From contig JADYZK010000167.1 in assembly GCA_020853175.1 (NCBI GenBank), forward strand, positions 1 to 9,559: 9,559 nucleotides of DNA. The letters run 5' to 3'. A program made the position numbers and the translations under genes. Shown here in pieces: positions 1 to 7,828 of this stretch. Position 1 is the first letter of the stretch, and each line of letters starts with the position of its first letter. The stretch comes from Bacteroidales bacterium. Lineage in GTDB: Bacteria > Bacteroidota > Bacteroidia > Bacteroidales > F082. Under the pieces are notes generated by a model, which worked only from the letters and a program-made list of their open reading frames with translations, was not told the DNA's origin and searched no databases.

Positions 1-546
1 AAACTTCCCATTAGCCTTCCTCAAGGTGTTGAAGTGAGCGTTTCAAACGACCACATCGTAACCGTGAAAGGTAAATTGGGGACATTGCAACAAAAGATAG
101 ACGAATCTATTTCCGTTCACGTTGAAAGCAACCAAGTGGTTTTAGAACGCAACTCCGAAGAAAAAGATCCCAGGTCAAAACATGGCCTCTACCGCTCCTT
201 GATCAATAATATGGTTAAAGGTGTTTCCGAAGGTTTCAATACAGTTCAAGAGCTGGTTGGCGTTGGTTATAAAGCCGACGCTAAAGGTCAGATTCTGGAG
301 TTGGCCTTAGGCTATTCCCATAATATCTTTTTCGAGATTCCGGCAGAAGTTAAGATCGAAACAGTTACCGAAAGAGGTAAAAACCCTATCATTAGGATGT
401 GGTGTTCCGACAAACAACTTTTAGGTCAAGTAGCCGCCAAAATTCGTTCGCTGCGCAAACCCGAGCCTTATAAAGGTAAAGGGATCAAGTTCCAGAACGA
501 GGTATTGCGTCGCAAAGCTGGAAAAACTGCAGGTAAAGGTAAATAA
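1..546 (+). CDS. rplF: 50S ribosomal protein L6, 5' partial
   Basis: L6 is a two-domain 23S rRNA-binding protein of the large subunit, near the factor-binding site. The reading frame is open from base 1 and begins in the conserved N-terminal stretch KLPISLPQGV, so only about five residues (usually MSRIG or similar) lie before the window. A GTG at 34 is an internal valine codon, not the start. Visible length is 181 residues against roughly 180 for the family. Family marks are LVGVGYKA near visible residue 85-92, in the linker between the two domains, and the C-terminal EPYKGKGIKF followed by a basic tail ending in GKGK. It is followed by rplR after 43 bases, the usual spc order. Identification is secure; only the true start is unseen. 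Confidence 0.97.
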   Translation, partial: KLPISLPQGVEVSVSNDHIVTVKGKLGTLQQKIDESISVHVESNQVVLERNSEEKDPRSKHGLYRSLINNMVKGVSEGFNTVQELVGVGYKADAKGQILELALGYSHNIFFEIPAEVKIETVTERGKNPIIRMWCSDKQLLGQVAAKIRSLRKPEPYKGKGIKFQNEVLRRKAGKTAGKGK

Positions 547-589
547 ACATTGAATCATGCTTGTAAGTCAGGCTTAATATACCAGAAAA

Positions 590-952
590 ATGGCAATCAG
601 TAATAAAAAAAGCACAAGAAGAGTCAGCATCAAAAAACGCATTAGGGGAATCGTAAGCGGCACTGCCGAACGTCCAAGAATGACCGTTTTTAGAAGCAAT
701 AAGCAGATTTATGCTCAACTTGTTGATGATTTGGCCGGAAGAACCCTTGTGGCCGCTTCTTCAGCCGAAAAAGGATTTGAGGATAAAAAAGTAAATAAAA
801 TCGAACAAGCTAAGCTCGTTGGAGGTCTGATGGCCGAAAAAGCAAAAGCCGCCGGCATTGAAAATGTGGTGTTCGATCGTAATGGGTACTTGTACCACGG
901 AAGAGTAAAGTCATTGGCCGAAGCAGCCCGCGAGGGAGGATTAAAATTCTAA
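590..952 (+). CDS. rplR: 50S ribosomal protein L18
   Basis: L18 binds 5S rRNA and, with L5, helps place it in the central protuberance of the large subunit. The 120-residue product matches the family length. It has the basic N-terminal tail ([15 protein letters not shown]), then the core with [21 protein letters not shown] near residues 26-46, and the C-terminal [23 protein letters not shown] block that is diagnostic for L18. The ATG at 590 is preceded by CCAGAAAA, A-rich with no Shine-Dalgarno sequence, as for its neighbours. It sits between rplF and rpsE, with six bases before rpsE. Nothing is unusual in the protein. Confidence 0.98.
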   Translation: MAISNKKSTRRVSIKKRIRGIVSGTAERPRMTVFRSNKQIYAQLVDDLAGRTLVAASSAEKGFEDKKVNKIEQAKLVGGLMAEKAKAAGIENVVFDRNGYLYHGRVKSLAEAAREGGLKF

Positions 953-958
953 TAAACT

Positions 959-1477
959 ATGTCAGAAGTAAACGTAAAAAGAGTAAAATCCAGCGAAATC
1001 GAATTTAAAGATCGGTTGGTCAGCATCCAACGTGTTACCAAGGTAACCAAGGGTGGACGCACTTTCAGCTTCTCTGCGATTGTGGTAGTTGGTAACGAAA
1101 ACGGTGTTGTGGGTTATGGTCTTGGAAAAGCCAAAGAAGTAACCTCAGCAATCGCCAAAGGTGTGGACGATGCAAAAAAGAACCTCATCAAGGTTCCTGT
1201 GCGTAAAGGCACCATCCCTCACGAACAATACGGTAAGTACAGTGGAGCGCTTGTTTTCATTAAACCTGCCTCACACGGAACCGGAGTTATTGCCGGAGGT
1301 GCTATGCGTGCCGTACTCGAAAGTGTTGGTATTAGTGATGTTTTGGCCAAGTCCAAAGGCTCATCAAATCCCCACTCCGTAGTTAAAGCTACTTTCGACG
1401 CTTTGTCGAAATTGCGCGATGCGTACACCATTTCGCAAGTACGTGGAGTAGAACTCGATACTGTATTCAACGGATAA
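959..1477 (+). CDS. rpsE: 30S ribosomal protein S5
   Basis: S5 sits at the mRNA entry side of the small subunit and contributes to decoding fidelity and mRNA unwinding. The 172-residue product has the N-terminal double-stranded-RNA-binding-like domain (about residues 14-80), with [20 protein letters not shown] and [13 protein letters not shown]. The C-terminal domain (about 95-160) has [36 protein letters not shown] and [19 protein letters not shown]. The loop around GGRTFSFS is where spectinomycin-resistance changes fall in other bacteria; it looks wild-type. The start is six bases after the rplR stop and the product is followed by rpmD after 11 bases, so it is co-transcribed. Confidence 0.98.
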   Translation: MSEVNVKRVKSSEIEFKDRLVSIQRVTKVTKGGRTFSFSAIVVVGNENGVVGYGLGKAKEVTSAIAKGVDDAKKNLIKVPVRKGTIPHEQYGKYSGALVFIKPASHGTGVIAGGAMRAVLESVGISDVLAKSKGSSNPHSVVKATFDALSKLRDAYTISQVRGVELDTVFNG

Positions 1478-1488
1478 ACCTATCAGCA

Positions 1489-1668
1489 ATGAAGAAAGTA
1501 AGAATCACACAGATAAAAAGCGGTATTGGCCGCCCACAGCGTCAGAAAGACACTTTGACTGCCTTAGGTTTTAAAAGATTGAACCAATCTTTAGAGGTTG
1601 ATCTCAGTCCTTCCGTGGCCGGTATGGTAGATGCAGTTAAACACTTGCTGAAAATCGAAGAATTGTAG
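1489..1668 (+). CDS. rpmD: 50S ribosomal protein L30
   Basis: L30 is a small protein of the large subunit that contacts 23S and, in some structures, 5S rRNA. The ATG at 1489 opens a 59-codon frame ending at TAG 1666-1668. The product starts MKKVRITQIKSGIGRPQRQK and continues with DTLTALGFKRLNQSLEV, the family's conserved block where a residue pair just after the RQK turn contacts rRNA, and ends MVDAVKHLLKIEEL. Length equals that of E. coli L30. Its place between rpsE and rplO is the expected one. Being under 60 residues it is easily missed by length-limited gene finders, but it is complete and intact. Confidence 0.97.
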   Translation: MKKVRITQIKSGIGRPQRQKDTLTALGFKRLNQSLEVDLSPSVAGMVDAVKHLLKIEEL

Positions 1669-1699
1669 AAATTTAGTAATCAAGCTAATAAAGACTAAA

Positions 1700-2146
1700 A
1701 TGGATTTAAGTACTCTTAAGCCTGCCAAAGGATCAGTAAAGCGCGTAAAGCGAATCGGACGCGGTCAGGGATCTGGCCATGGTGGAACTTCCACCCGCGG
1801 ACATAAAGGCGCCGGTTCACGCTCCGGGACTTCCAAAAAATTTGGTTTTGAAGGTGGTCAAATGCCCCTCGTGCGTCGTGTTCCAAAGTTTGGCTTTACA
1901 AATATCAACCGTAAAGAATACAGAGCTGTCAACCTCGAAACGCTGCAAGGCCTCGTGGATGCACATGCACTTACCGTTATCAACCTCGACGTTTTGAAAC
2001 AACATGGTTTGGCCACAAAAAACGATTTGGTTAAAGTGCTCGGTAAAGGCGAACTGAAATCAAAAATCGAAGTTCACGCTCACGGGTTTTCTGCTTCTGC
2101 TGTTCAAGCCATTGAAGCAGCCGGTGGTAACACTGTAAAAATCTAA
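1700..2146 (+). CDS. rplO: 50S ribosomal protein L15
   Basis: L15 is a late-assembling 23S rRNA-binding protein of the large subunit. The 148-residue product has the Gly/Arg/Lys-rich extended N-terminal arm typical of the family (RIGRGQGSGHGGTSTRGHKG at about residues 19-38), then FEGGQMPLVRRVPKFGF, and a globular C-terminal domain with VKVLGKGELKSKIEVHAHGFSASA, whose hydrophobic-glycine pattern is characteristic. The ATG at 1700 follows AAAGACTAAA, again with no Shine-Dalgarno. The stop is only five bases before the secY start, which suggests translational coupling with secY. Confidence 0.98.
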   Translation: MDLSTLKPAKGSVKRVKRIGRGQGSGHGGTSTRGHKGAGSRSGTSKKFGFEGGQMPLVRRVPKFGFTNINRKEYRAVNLETLQGLVDAHALTVINLDVLKQHGLATKNDLVKVLGKGELKSKIEVHAHGFSASAVQAIEAAGGNTVKI

Positions 2147-2151
2147 CCTGA

Positions 2152-3513
2152 ATGAAAAAGCTCATCGAAACTTTACGTAATATCAACAAAATTGATGAGT
2201 TACGTAAGCGTATTCTCTATACCCTTCTTATCATCCTGATTTATCGTTTGGGTTCTTATGTAGTGTTGCCGGGTGTTGATCCCAATATGTTGGCTAACCT
2301 ACAACAGCAATCCAGTGGTGGTTTGCTTGGGTTGTTGAATATGTTTTCAGGAGGAGCGTTTTCTAACGCCTCTATCTTCGCATTGGGAATCATGCCCTAC
2401 ATTTCTGCATCCATCGTGATCCAGTTGCTGGGTATGGCCATTCCTTACTTTCAACGTTTACAACGTGAAGGCGAAAGCGGACGTAGAAAAATTAATCAAA
2501 TTACACGCTACCTTACCGTAGCTATCGTTGCCCTACAAGCTCCCGGTTATATCGCTAACATGATTGCCCAGCTGCCTAATGAAGCCATTGCACCCTTCGA
2601 TCCTTCCATTTCACATCCATCAGCATTCTTTTGGGTTTCCAACACCATTATTTTGATTGCGGGAACTTTATTTGTCATGTGGATGGGCGAAAGAATTACC
2701 GATAAGGGAATTGGAAACGGTATTTCACTCATCATTATGATTGGGATTATCGCCCGCTTACCTTTTGCACTCTTTGCTGAGTTCTTCTCTAGAATGGAGC
2801 AAAAAGGAGGCGGATTGGTCTTCTTTGTGGTCGAAATTGCTGTTCTCGTAATGGTCATTCTGCTGACAATATTGTTGGTACAAGGTACCCGAAGAGTTCC
2901 CGTGCAATATGCCAAACGCATTGTTGGAAACCGTCAATATGGCGGAGTAAGACAGTACATCCCCATCAAAGTGAATGCGGCCGGTGTTATGCCCATTATC
3001 TTTGCACAAGCCATTATGTTTCTTCCTGTCACTTTAGTTGGATTTACTTCCTCCGAAAGTTTGACAGGAGTTGCAGCAGCCTTTACCAACATCAATGGAT
3101 TTTGGTACAACTTTGTGTTCTTTGTCCTGATTGTGTTGTTCACCTATTTTTACACCGCTATTACCATCAATCCTAACCAAATGGCCGAGGATATGAAAAA
3201 GAATGGCGGATTTATTCCAGGTGTTAAACCCGGAAAGAAAACAGCTGAATATCTTGACAATATCCTTTCGAGGATCACTTTGCCAGGCTCGTTCTTTTTG
3301 GCTTTTGTAGCTATCATGCCTGCAATTGTTGGTCAGATGGGTGTAAGCAACGCTTTCGCACATTTTTATGGAGGTACTTCGCTGCTGATTCTTGTGGGTG
3401 TAGTTCTTGACACCTTGCAACAGATCGAAAGCTACCTTTTAATGAGACACTATGATGGATTAACCAAGTCGGGCAGAATCAAAGGACGCGGTTCGGCCAT
3501 GAACATGGGTTAA
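2152..3513 (+). CDS. secY: Preprotein translocase channel subunit SecY
   Basis: SecY is the inner-membrane channel through which SecA or the ribosome moves unfolded proteins. The 453-residue product shows ten hydrophobic segments, at roughly 20-39, 60-95 (plug and TM2), 118-138, 158-178, 188-208, 222-244, 276-297, 318-340, 378-398 and 407-427. Signature stretches are GERITDKGIGNGISLIIMIG (179-198), PIKVNAAGVMPIIFA (271-285) and the cytoplasmic loop NPNQMAEDMKKNGGFIPG (340-357). In that loop the E. coli IRPG, whose Arg357 matters for SecA-driven export, reads VKPG here (Lys359), a conservative change that I recall from other Bacteroidota. The C-terminal tail KSGRIKGR is typical. It directly follows rplO and precedes map by 14 bases; the adk gene often found between secY and map is absent. 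Confidence 0.98.
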   Translation: MKKLIETLRNINKIDELRKRILYTLLIILIYRLGSYVVLPGVDPNMLANLQQQSSGGLLGLLNMFSGGAFSNASIFALGIMPYISASIVIQLLGMAIPYFQRLQREGESGRRKINQITRYLTVAIVALQAPGYIANMIAQLPNEAIAPFDPSISHPSAFFWVSNTIILIAGTLFVMWMGERITDKGIGNGISLIIMIGIIARLPFALFAEFFSRMEQKGGGLVFFVVEIAVLVMVILLTILLVQGTRRVPVQYAKRIVGNRQYGGVRQYIPIKVNAAGVMPIIFAQAIMFLPVTLVGFTSSESLTGVAAAFTNINGFWYNFVFFVLIVLFTYFYTAITINPNQMAEDMKKNGGFIPGVKPGKKTAEYLDNILSRITLPGSFFLAFVAIMPAIVGQMGVSNAFAHFYGGTSLLILVGVVLDTLQQIESYLLMRHYDGLTKSGRIKGRGSAMNMG

Positions 3514-3527
3514 CAAAAAAATCGAAA

Positions 3528-4310
3528 ATGATCTACTTCAAAACAGACGAAGAGATAGAATTACAACGTGAAAGTTCTTTGCTTGTTGGTAAAACATTAG
3601 CTGAGGTAGCGAAACACCTGCAACCGGGTGTGCAAACTGCTGCACTTGATAAAATTGCTGAAACCTTTATAAGGGATCACCAGGCTGTTCCGGGCTTTAA
3701 AGGCTACGGAGGGTTTCCTGGAACTCTTTGTATTTCAATCAATGACCAAGTGGTGCATGGCATACCGGGTAAACAAACCTTATCAGAGGGCGACATCGTT
3801 TCGATTGATTGTGGCGTTTTGAAAAATGGTTTTTATGGTGATTCGGCTTATACCTTTGCAATAGGACAAATTTCCGAGGCTGTTGCTGCTTTAATGGAGC
3901 ATACGAAAGCGTCGCTCTATAAAGGAATTGAGCAAGCAGTAGATGGAAATAGAGTGGGCGACATTGGCTTTGCCATTCAATCCTACATTGAGCCTTTGGG
4001 TTACGGCATTGTTCGTGAACTGGTAGGGCATGGCGTAGGAAGGAAATTGCACGAAAAGCCTGAGGTACCTAACTACGGACGAAGAGGAAACGGAATAAAG
4101 CTTCGCACCGGAATGGTCATTGCCATTGAACCTATGATTAATTTAGGGGGTAGGGCAGTAACTCAGGAAGCCGATGGTTGGACCATCAGAACCAGCGACC
4201 GAATGCCTTCGGCACATTTTGAGCATACGCTCGCTATTAGGCATGGAAGAGCTGATGTATTATCAAGTTTTGAAGAGATCGAAGCGGTTATAAATAAAAT
4301 GAATGAATAG
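3528..4310 (+). CDS. map: Methionine aminopeptidase, type I
   Basis: This cytosolic metalloenzyme removes the initiator methionine from nascent proteins when the next residue is small. The 260-residue product has the pita-bread fold with all five metal ligands of the family: Asp94 (SIDCG), Asp105 (GDSAYTF), His168 (GHGVGR), Glu201 (IEPM) and Glu232 (FEHTLA). The substrate-side histidines His77 (VVHGIP) and His175 (KLHEKP) are also present. There is no N-terminal zinc-finger extension, so it is the short bacterial type Ia form. The ATG at 3528 follows an A-rich stretch (ACAAAAAAATCGAAA). It lies between secY and infA with a five-base gap to infA. A perfect TACCTTTG at 3851-3858 lies inside its coding sequence but encodes the conserved YTFA. 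Confidence 0.98.
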   Translation: MIYFKTDEEIELQRESSLLVGKTLAEVAKHLQPGVQTAALDKIAETFIRDHQAVPGFKGYGGFPGTLCISINDQVVHGIPGKQTLSEGDIVSIDCGVLKNGFYGDSAYTFAIGQISEAVAALMEHTKASLYKGIEQAVDGNRVGDIGFAIQSYIEPLGYGIVRELVGHGVGRKLHEKPEVPNYGRRGNGIKLRTGMVIAIEPMINLGGRAVTQEADGWTIRTSDRMPSAHFEHTLAIRHGRADVLSSFEEIEAVINKMNE

Positions 4311-4315
4311 AAAAT

Positions 4316-4534
4316 ATGGCAAAACAATTGTCAATTGAGCAAGATGGCACAGTAATAGAATCACTGGGAAATGCAATGTTTAAGGTAGAACTTGAAAATG
4401 GACACACCTTAATCGCGCATATTTCTGGAAAGATGCGGATGCACTACATCAAAATTCTTCCCGGAGACCGTGTGAAACTGGAGCTTTCACCTTATGATTT
4501 AAGTAAAGGCCGTATCACATTCAGATATAAATAG
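4316..4534 (+). CDS. infA: Translation initiation factor IF-1
   Basis: IF-1 binds the A site of the 30S subunit during initiation and helps IF-2 and IF-3 select the start. The 72-residue product is a single S1-type OB fold of exactly the usual size. It shows the family pattern [20 protein letters not shown], then [19 protein letters not shown] and the terminal [12 protein letters not shown]. The start is five bases after the map stop and the context is AGAAAAT. It is followed by a 59-base gap before rpmJ, the longest gap in this ribosomal cluster, which holds a possible hairpin. Identification is secure. Confidence 0.98.
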   Translation: MAKQLSIEQDGTVIESLGNAMFKVELENGHTLIAHISGKMRMHYIKILPGDRVKLELSPYDLSKGRITFRYK

Positions 4535-4548
4535 TGAAATCATAATCA

Positions 4549-4582
4549 TTAACGCCAGGGGGTAAGCAATCGCTCCTGTTAA
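4549..4582 (+). promoter_or_regulatory. Possible RNA hairpin in infA-rpmJ gap
   Basis: The 59-base gap can fold as TTAAC (4549-4553) with GTTAA (4578-4582), a three-base bulge (GCC), then AGGGG (4557-4561) with CTCCT (4573-4577), including one G-U pair. The loop is about 11 bases. The local run CCAGGGGG is the only G-rich stretch in an otherwise A-rich intergenic region. No U tract follows, so it is not an intrinsic terminator. It could be a leader structure for rpmJ or a processing site. The stem is short and may be chance; no named leader family was recognised. Confidence 0.25.
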
Positions 4583-4593
4583 ACAAAAATAAA

Positions 4594-4710
4594 ATGAAAG
4601 TAAGAGCATCAATTAAGAAGAGATCAGACGAATGCAAGATCGTCCGCCGCAAAGGCCGATTGTATGTGATCAACAAAAAGAACCCGAAATTTAAGCAAAG
4701 ACAAGGTTAA
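4594..4710 (+). CDS. rpmJ: 50S ribosomal protein L36, zinc-free form
   Basis: L36 is the smallest large-subunit protein, stabilising 23S rRNA near the base of the L7/L12 stalk region. The ATG at 4594 opens a 38-codon frame ending at TAA 4708-4710. The product [20 protein letters not shown] continues to [12 protein letters not shown], matching the family over its full length. The classical zinc ligands Cys11, Cys14, Cys27 and His33 are here Ser11, Cys14, Asn27 and Phe33, so a zinc ribbon cannot form. This single-cysteine form fits what I recall of L36 in Bacteroidota. It lies 25 bases before rpsM, the usual place. The frame is short enough to be missed by length-limited searches. Confidence 0.97.
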   Translation: MKVRASIKKRSDECKIVRRKGRLYVINKKNPKFKQRQG

Positions 4711-4735
4711 CTACAATAATAAAAATTAGAAAACT

Positions 4736-5113
4736 ATGGCTAGGATCGCTGGTGTAGATATCCCAAATAACAAGAGGGGTGAAATTGCACTTACTTATAT
4801 TTATGGTATTGGTAGAAGTGCCTCAAAAAAGATACTTGCTGACGCAGGAGTTGACCCCAACAAAAAGGTGCAGGATTGGAATGACGACGAACAAAATAAT
4901 GTACGTACCGTAATTTCTACTGGATTTAAAGTAGAAGGTGAATTGCGCAGTGAAGTGCAAATTAATATCAAACGATTGATGGATATTGGCTGTTATCGCG
5001 GCATCCGCCATCGTTTGGGTCTTCCCTTACGCGGACAGAGCACTAAAAACAATGCCCGTACACGTAAAGGTCGCAAGAAAACAGTTGCAAACAAGAAGAA
5101 AGCTACCAAGTAG
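4736..5113 (+). CDS. rpsM: 30S ribosomal protein S13
   Basis: S13 sits in the head of the small subunit and forms intersubunit bridges and tRNA contacts. The 125-residue product begins [20 protein letters not shown] and has the helix-two-turn-helix segment [14 protein letters not shown] near residues 22-35. The second conserved block is [19 protein letters not shown] at about 83-101, followed by [20 protein letters not shown], the basic tail that reaches toward the P-site tRNA. It opens the alpha-operon part of the cluster. No separate promoter or S4-binding leader was recognised in the 25 bases before it, so it appears co-transcribed with rpmJ. Confidence 0.98.
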   Translation: MARIAGVDIPNNKRGEIALTYIYGIGRSASKKILADAGVDPNKKVQDWNDDEQNNVRTVISTGFKVEGELRSEVQINIKRLMDIGCYRGIRHRLGLPLRGQSTKNNARTRKGRKKTVANKKKATK

Positions 5114-5154
5114 CCTTCGGATCATATCAAACAGCTTAGTAATTAACTATCATT

Positions 5155-5544
5155 ATGGCAAAAACTACACGAGTAGTAAAGAAACGTGTTGTTAAAGTTG
5201 AAGCGATTGGCAAAGCATTTATAAAAGCCTCCTTTAACAACATCATCATTTCTTTGACAAACAACAGCGGACAAGTCATTTCATGGGCTTCAGCTGGTAA
5301 AATGGGCTTTAGAGGCTCCAAGAAAAACACCCCTTATGCCGCTCAAATGGCTGCAGAAGAATGTTCAAAAACAGCTTTCGACCTTGGACTAAGGAAAGTG
5401 AAAGTATTTGTGAAAGGACCCGGTGCCGGTCGCGAATCTGCCATCCGTTCCATCCACTCCTCCGGTATTGAGGTGACCGAAATCAATGACGTTACTCCAT
5501 TGCCACACAATGGTTGCCGTCCACCCAAAAGAAGAAGAGTGTAA
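5155..5544 (+). CDS. rpsK: 30S ribosomal protein S11
   Basis: S11 lies on the platform of the small subunit and shapes the mRNA exit region beside S7 and S18. The 129-residue product has a basic N-terminal tail (about 1-15), then the conserved [39 protein letters not shown] and [17 protein letters not shown]. It ends with the near-invariant [18 protein letters not shown]. The start context ATCATTATGGCAA is identical over 13 bases to that of rpsD downstream. It lies 41 bases after rpsM and 31 before rpsD. Nothing unusual is seen in the protein. Confidence 0.98.
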   Translation: MAKTTRVVKKRVVKVEAIGKAFIKASFNNIIISLTNNSGQVISWASAGKMGFRGSKKNTPYAAQMAAEECSKTAFDLGLRKVKVFVKGPGAGRESAIRSIHSSGIEVTEINDVTPLPHNGCRPPKRRRV

Positions 5545-5575
5545 CAGAACCGTTCAAACTAAAAAAAAAATCATT

Positions 5576-6181
5576 ATGGCAAGGTACATTGGCCCCAAAT
5601 CAAAAATAGCAAGAAAATTCGGTGAACCCATCTTTGGACCCGATCGTTCTTTTGAAAAGAAAAACTACCCACCCGGACAGCATGGAAGTTCCAAACGGAG
5701 AAAAAAACAATCTGAGTATGGAATACAGCTGCAAGAGAAACAAAAAGCAAAATATACTTATGGAATTCTTGAGCGTCAATTTCGTCTTTTGTTCGACAAA
5801 GCAGTTTCTAAAGCCGGTATTACCGGTGAAGTATTGCTTCAATTGATCGAATCACGTTTAGACAACGTTGTGTATCGTTTGGGAATTTCCCCAACCCGAA
5901 GCGGAGCCCGTCAGCTCGTAGGTCACCGTCATATCACCGTCAACGGAAACGTGGTGAATATCCCTTCATATCTCCTTCGCGAAGGTGATGTAATTGGAGT
6001 GCGTGAACGTTCAAAATCACTCGAGGTAATCACAAATTCAGTGCATGGTCATAGCAATCGTTTTCCCTGGCTTGAATGGGACAGCGAAAAACTTGCAGGT
6101 AAATTTATGAGCTACCCCAAAAGGGATGATATCCCCGAGACAATTAAGGAACAACTTATCGTTGAGTTGTACTCTAAATAA
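5576..6181 (+). CDS. rpsD: 30S ribosomal protein S4, cysteine-free form
   Basis: S4 nucleates assembly of the small subunit body and binds the five-way junction of 16S rRNA; in several bacteria it also represses its own operon. The start is the ATG at 5576: the product then begins [18 protein letters not shown], as in the family. An in-frame ATG at 5486 is upstream, overlaps rpsK in another frame and adds unrelated sequence, so it is rejected. The product is 201 residues. The N-terminal region (about 1-45) lacks the zinc-binding cysteines seen in some S4 proteins. The S4 RNA-binding domain occupies about 91-155 ([20 protein letters not shown], then [20 protein letters not shown]). A run of ten A residues at 5561-5570 lies just before the start. 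Confidence 0.97.
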   Translation: MARYIGPKSKIARKFGEPIFGPDRSFEKKNYPPGQHGSSKRRKKQSEYGIQLQEKQKAKYTYGILERQFRLLFDKAVSKAGITGEVLLQLIESRLDNVVYRLGISPTRSGARQLVGHRHITVNGNVVNIPSYLLREGDVIGVRERSKSLEVITNSVHGHSNRFPWLEWDSEKLAGKFMSYPKRDDIPETIKEQLIVELYSK

Positions 6182-6234
6182 GCTTTGATTAATAACCCGA
6201 TAGCATTATTTCTATCAAATACTCAAACAAAAGT

Positions 6235-7227
6235 ATGGCAATATTAGCGTTTCAAAAGCCCGAAAAGGTTATATTGGTTGAATCTGACAACTCTAAAGGG
6301 TTGTTTGAGTTCCGACCTTTGGAGCCAGGCTTCGGCATTACAATCGGTAATTCGCTTCGCCGGATTTTGCTTTCTTCTCTCGAAGGTTTTGCAATTACAT
6401 CTGTTCGGATTGAAGGCGTTCTACATGAGTTCTCTGCTATCGAAGGTGTTGTCGAAGACGTTGCAGAAATTGTCCTGAATCTGAAAAAGATTCGTTTCAA
6501 ACAGCAAATTGCTTCGGAAACATCCGAAAGAGTAAACATTGTTATTGGAGATCAGGAACAATTTAAAGCCGGTGATATCAATAAATTTCTCTCTGTTTTT
6601 CAAGTGTTGAATACTGATATGGTGGTCTGTAACATGGATCCATCAGTTAAATTAAGCATCGAGCTTACCATCAACAAAGGCAGAGGATACGTGCCCGCCG
6701 ACGAAAACAAGGTCGCCAATGCAGCAATCGGTACCATTGCTATTGATTCGATTCATACTCCAATCAAAAACGTTACCTATCATATCGAAAACTTTCGCGT
6801 GGAGCAAAAAACTGACTACGAGAAACTTCTTCTCGAAGTCATCACTGATGGATCTATCAATCCTAAAGACGCTCTAAAAGAAGCTGCAAAGATTCTTATC
6901 ATGCACTTCATGCTGTTTTCCGATGAGAAGATTACCGTTGATACCGAAGAAAAATCGGTTACCGAAGAGTTTGATGAAAACTCATTGCATATCCGTCAGC
7001 TCTTAAAAACCAAATTGGTTGACATGGACCTTTCGGTGCGTGCACTCAATTGTCTTAAAGCTGCCGATGTGGAAGCTTTGGGCGATTTGGTGGCTTTCAA
7101 TAAAAATGATTTATTGAAGTTCCGCAATTTTGGAAAAAAATCACTTACCGAACTCGAAGAGCTGGTGAAAAGCAAAGGCCTCGAATTTGGCATGAATATT
7201 AGTAAATACAAATTAGAAAAGGAATAA
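6235..7227 (+). CDS. rpoA: RNA polymerase subunit alpha
   Basis: Alpha dimerises to start RNA polymerase assembly and its C-terminal domain contacts upstream promoter DNA and activators. The 330-residue product has the N-terminal dimerisation domain (about 1-235) with [20 protein letters not shown] (32-51) and [16 protein letters not shown] (64-79). An acidic linker follows (about 236-250, [12 protein letters not shown]). The C-terminal domain (about 258-320) has [15 protein letters not shown], where Arg269 corresponds to the DNA-contacting Arg265 of E. coli, and [20 protein letters not shown] with the helix-hairpin-helix motif. It is complete and normal in length. It follows rpsD after 53 bases and rplQ starts five bases after its stop, so the pair is likely translationally coupled. 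Confidence 0.98.
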   Translation: MAILAFQKPEKVILVESDNSKGLFEFRPLEPGFGITIGNSLRRILLSSLEGFAITSVRIEGVLHEFSAIEGVVEDVAEIVLNLKKIRFKQQIASETSERVNIVIGDQEQFKAGDINKFLSVFQVLNTDMVVCNMDPSVKLSIELTINKGRGYVPADENKVANAAIGTIAIDSIHTPIKNVTYHIENFRVEQKTDYEKLLLEVITDGSINPKDALKEAAKILIMHFMLFSDEKITVDTEEKSVTEEFDENSLHIRQLLKTKLVDMDLSVRALNCLKAADVEALGDLVAFNKNDLLKFRNFGKKSLTELEELVKSKGLEFGMNISKYKLEKE

Positions 7228-7232
7228 CCGGA

Positions 7233-7736
7233 ATGAGACACAATAGGAAAATAAATCATCTTGGCCGTCCCAGTGCTCACCGCGATGCAATGCTTTCAAA
7301 CATGGCTGCCTCGCTCATTCTTCACAAAAGAATCACCACTACTCTTGCAAAAGCAAAAGCATTGCGCCCTGTAGTAGAACCCATGATCACCAGATCAAAG
7401 GAAGATACCACACATTCACGAAGGATGGCTTTCAGACTCTTGCAAAATAAAGAAGCTGCAACAATACTTTTTCGTGAAATTGCCCCCAAAGTGGCCGAAC
7501 GTCCGGGTGGATATACCCGCATCATACGTTTAGGTAATCGGTTAGGCGATAACGCTGAAATGTGTATGATGGAGCTGGTTGATTTTAATGAAAATCTGCT
7601 GGGCAAAAAAACCACCAAGAAATCGAAAACGACACGTCGCGGTCCAGCAAAAAAAGCTGCTCCTGCCAAAGCTGAAACCGTAGCCCAACAGCCTGAAGCC
7701 CCTGCTGCTGAAGCAACAGAAGAGAATAAGGATTAA
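7233..7736 (+). CDS. rplQ: 50S ribosomal protein L17 with long basic/acidic tail
   Basis: L17 sits near the exit of the peptide tunnel on the large subunit. Residues 1-124 match the family: [40 protein letters not shown] and [20 protein letters not shown]. coli L17 is 127 residues; this one is 167. The additional part (about 125-167) is low complexity, first Lys/Thr/Arg-rich ([13 protein letters not shown]), then Ala/Pro/Lys ([11 protein letters not shown]), and finally acidic ([13 protein letters not shown]). The tail is in frame and uninterrupted, so it is genuine and not a read-through. Extended L17 tails are known to me from Bacteroidota; the role is unknown. It is the last gene of the unit and is followed by a strong terminator. 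Confidence 0.97.
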   Translation: MRHNRKINHLGRPSAHRDAMLSNMAASLILHKRITTTLAKAKALRPVVEPMITRSKEDTTHSRRMAFRLLQNKEAATILFREIAPKVAERPGGYTRIIRLGNRLGDNAEMCMMELVDFNENLLGKKTTKKSKTTRRGPAKKAAPAKAETVAQQPEAPAAEATEENKD

Positions 7737-7746
7737 TCTTATACGA

Positions 7747-7769
7747 AAACGGTTTTATAACAACCGTTT
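7747..7769 (+). repeat. Short hairpin before the rplQ terminator
   Basis: AAACGGTT (7747-7754) and AACCGTTT (7762-7769) form an eight-base-pair perfect stem with a seven-base loop (TTATAAC), 10 bases after the rplQ stop and 7 bases before the terminator stem. No U tract follows it, so it would not terminate by itself. It may protect the 3' end of the mRNA or slow polymerase before the terminator. Function is inference. Confidence 0.45.
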
Positions 7770-7776
7770 GCAACCC

Positions 7777-7813
7777 AAAAGGACAATGAATTACGGTTCA
7801 TTGTCCTTTTTTT
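7777..7813 (+). terminator. Intrinsic terminator of the ribosomal protein unit
   Basis: AAAAGGACAATGAA (7777-7790) pairs perfectly with TTCATTGTCCTTTT (7797-7810) around the six-base loop TTACGG. The run of eight T residues at 7806-7813 completes the signal, so the stem is 10 base pairs plus four A-T pairs that merge with the T tract. It lies 40 bases after rplQ and separates the ribosomal cluster from eno. The A tract on the left also makes it symmetrical, but no gene converges from the right. Confidence 0.93.
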
Positions 7814-7828
7814 GTCACTTGTTTAACT

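Noticed and set aside
34..36. GTG at 34 as the start of rplF
   Set aside because: The frame is open to base 1 and already matches L6 residues KLPISLPQG before it, so the gene is cut by the window edge.
2997..3004. TATCTTTG inside secY as an internal promoter
   Set aside because: It encodes the conserved PIIFA of SecY and no TTTG or TTG lies 19 to 21 bases upstream.
2547..3420. Several reverse-strand frames of 69 to 128 codons opposite secY
   Set aside because: They are antisense shadows of a membrane protein gene, with no family resemblance or promoter.
3851..3858. Perfect TACCTTTG promoter-like site inside map
   Set aside because: It encodes the conserved YTFA of methionine aminopeptidase, and the nearest upstream TTTG (3818-3821) is 29 bases away, too far for a -33 element.
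5486..5575. Longer S4 reading frame starting upstream at 5486
   Set aside because: The extra 30 residues overlap rpsK in another frame and resemble no S4; the ATG at 5576 gives the family N-terminus MARYIG.
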